Positions 5,382 to 6,567 of a DNA stretch of 6,567 nucleotides are shown here, piece by piece. The stretch spans positions 1-6,567 of the forward strand of contig JAEZKD010000250.1 of the NCBI GenBank assembly GCA_023415655.1. The letters are read 5' to 3'. The notes under the pieces are model-generated. The model worked only from the letters and a program-made list of their open reading frames with translations, had not been told where the DNA came from and made no database searches. Made by a program: the position numbers and the translations under genes. Every line of letters starts with the position of its first letter. The stretch's first letter is position 1. The stretch comes from Bacillota bacterium. GTDB taxonomy: Bacteria; Bacillota; Clostridia; Lachnospirales; Lachnospiraceae.

Positions 5382-6567
5382 TTACTGTCTTAACTCAATA
5401 TCTAATGCTGATAACCCTTTTAGTATCTTATTCATTACCTCAGTAATGTCTTTATCTTCTAGTGTACGGTCGAGTGCACGGAAGGTGATGGAATAAGCCA
5501 TGGACTTATAACCCTCTTGAATCTGTGCCCCTTCGTAAATATCAAATAGCTGATAGCTTTCTAATATCTTTCCTCCATTCTTACGAATGATTTCTTCAAT
5601 CTGTCCTGCAAGAATGTCTTTTTTAACAAGCATACTAATATCACGTGTTACGGCTGGATATTTTGCAATACCTGTATACTTCACATCAAACGTTGCTCTT
5701 GCTACGATCTCTGGCATATCAAGTACAGCAACGTATGCTTTTTCACCGATATCATAATTATCTAATACTTCTGGATGAACTTCACCAAGGTAGCCTAAAA
5801 TCACACCATCATAATAGATATTTGCCTGGCGACCTGGATGTAAGAAGCTCTTACCTGCGTTTGGATCATAGGTTAGGATTCCTTTGATACCAACCTTTTC
5901 AAAGAACTCTTCTACCACACCTTTTAAGTCAAAGAAGTCACCTTCTCCATAAAAGCCTAACGTAAATTGCATTCTTTCATCAGGTAGCTCAGTGATAGGA
6001 AGTGCCTTTGGTAGGTAGATATTGGCAAGCTCATACAGACGAACATTCTTATTTCTTCGATTATAGTTCGTTCCTAAGGAAGTTAGCATACCATTCAGTG
6101 GAGTTGTTCTCATAATCGAATAGTCTTCTCCAAGTGGATTACTAATCGTAACAACTTCACGTAATTTATCCTCTGCTGGAATCAATAATTTTTCAAACAC
6201 TTTTGGACTCTCAAAGGAATAAGTCTGTGCTTCCGAGAAACCAAACTGCTCAGCCATACTTCTTGCTTCGCTCTCAATTCTTAACTTAAAGGAAAGCTTA
6301 CCAGTCGTTGCTTCACCCGTTGGTAAAGTCGTTGGTATATTGTCATAACCATAGAATCTAGCAACTTCTTCATCTAAGTCTGCTTGACACTCCACGTCCT
6401 GTCTCCAGCTTGGAACGATTACTTCATCCGTTGTCTCATCATAGCCTAGATCAACGCTCTTAAAGTACTCAATCATTGTCTCTTTTGCAATGTTCGTTCC
6501 TAACACTTTATTGGCACGTTCCCAGCTGAATTTGATACGGCTTTCCTTGCGTACTCTTGGATATACA
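5382..6567 (-). CDS. pheT: phenylalanyl-tRNA synthetase beta subunit, C-terminal half
   Basis: PheT pairs with PheS in an alpha2-beta2 cytoplasmic enzyme that charges tRNA-Phe. The frame is open from the window edge through 6506 to the TAA at 5382, so the visible 394 codons are the C-terminal half of a protein that is normally about 800 residues; the start lies outside. The first visible part (KFSWERANKVLGTNI, then VPSWRQDVECQADLDEEVARFYGYDNIP near 6330-6415) is a clear B5 domain with its acidic cluster. The middle contains the catalytic-like core region of the beta subunit, including YSIMRTTPLNGML and FLHPGRQANIY. The last 102 residues (about 5385-5690, KYPAVTRDISMLV through FRALDRTLEDKDITEVM) form the FDX-ACB anticodon-binding domain. 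A GTG at 6506 could be mistaken for a start, but it is internal. pheS would be expected upstream, outside the window. Confidence 0.96.
   Translation of the reverse strand, partial: VYPRVRKESRIKFSWERANKVLGTNIAKETMIEYFKSVDLGYDETTDEVIVPSWRQDVECQADLDEEVARFYGYDNIPTTLPTGEATTGKLSFKLRIESEARSMAEQFGFSEAQTYSFESPKVFEKLLIPAEDKLREVVTISNPLGEDYSIMRTTPLNGMLTSLGTNYNRRNKNVRLYELANIYLPKALPITELPDERMQFTLGFYGEGDFFDLKGVVEEFFEKVGIKGILTYDPNAGKSFLHPGRQANIYYDGVILGYLGEVHPEVLDNYDIGEKAYVAVLDMPEIVARATFDVKYTGIAKYPAVTRDISMLVKKDILAGQIEEIIRKNGGKILESYQLFDIYEGAQIQEGYKSMAYSITFRALDRTLEDKDITEVMNKILKGLSALDIELRQ

Noticed and set aside
5645..5887. Plus-strand open frame of 80 codons
   Set aside because: It is antisense to the strongly conserved pheT coding sequence.
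6504..6506. GTG at 6506 as the start of pheT
   Set aside because: The frame continues upstream to the window edge with B5-domain-like sequence (KFSWERANK), so this codon is an internal valine.

Overview
The window is low-GC DNA with strong purine-rich ribosome binding sites and sigma-A type promoters. Every supported gene lies on the minus strand. The gene content points to a Clostridia member of the Bacillota, most likely a Lachnospiraceae/Lachnoclostridium-type organism: a long-form M29 aminopeptidase, a VanZ-like protein, a small clostridial membrane protein, and a secreted Ig-like surface protein with a Thr-Pro linker. The genus is an inference.

Layout, read in the direction of transcription (high to low coordinates). 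(1) Positions 6567-5382 carry the C-terminal half of pheT, the phenylalanyl-tRNA synthetase beta subunit, followed by a hairpin terminator at 5331-5368. (2) After a short promoter region that contains a 15-bp hyphenated palindrome, positions 5184-2662 encode an 840-residue secreted protein: signal peptide, two Big2-like domains, a Thr-Pro linker, and about six further beta-rich modules of the Big_5/SbsA-like kind. (3) Positions 2661-2332 form a 330-bp gap. It holds a nested inverted-repeat element (2519-2636) with a promoter-like sequence in one half, a possible 49-codon small ORF that starts at the far arm, and a good promoter for the next operon. (4) Positions 2331-1 form a tight three-gene operon: a VanZ-like membrane protein (GTG start), a small three-helix membrane protein that overlaps it, and 18 bp later an M29 aminopeptidase with an unusually long N-terminal region, cut by the window edge.

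The pheT end is housekeeping. The surface protein is an independent unit with its own promoter and probable end signal. The vanZ-like operon puts two membrane proteins ahead of a presumably cytoplasmic peptidase; the sequence does not show a shared function. The most unusual structure is the inverted-repeat element with its small ORF, which looks like a non-autonomous mobile element or an undescribed repeat/RNA unit. I see no CRISPR array, tRNA, rRNA or recognisable transposase, and nothing that clearly amounts to a new multi-gene system.
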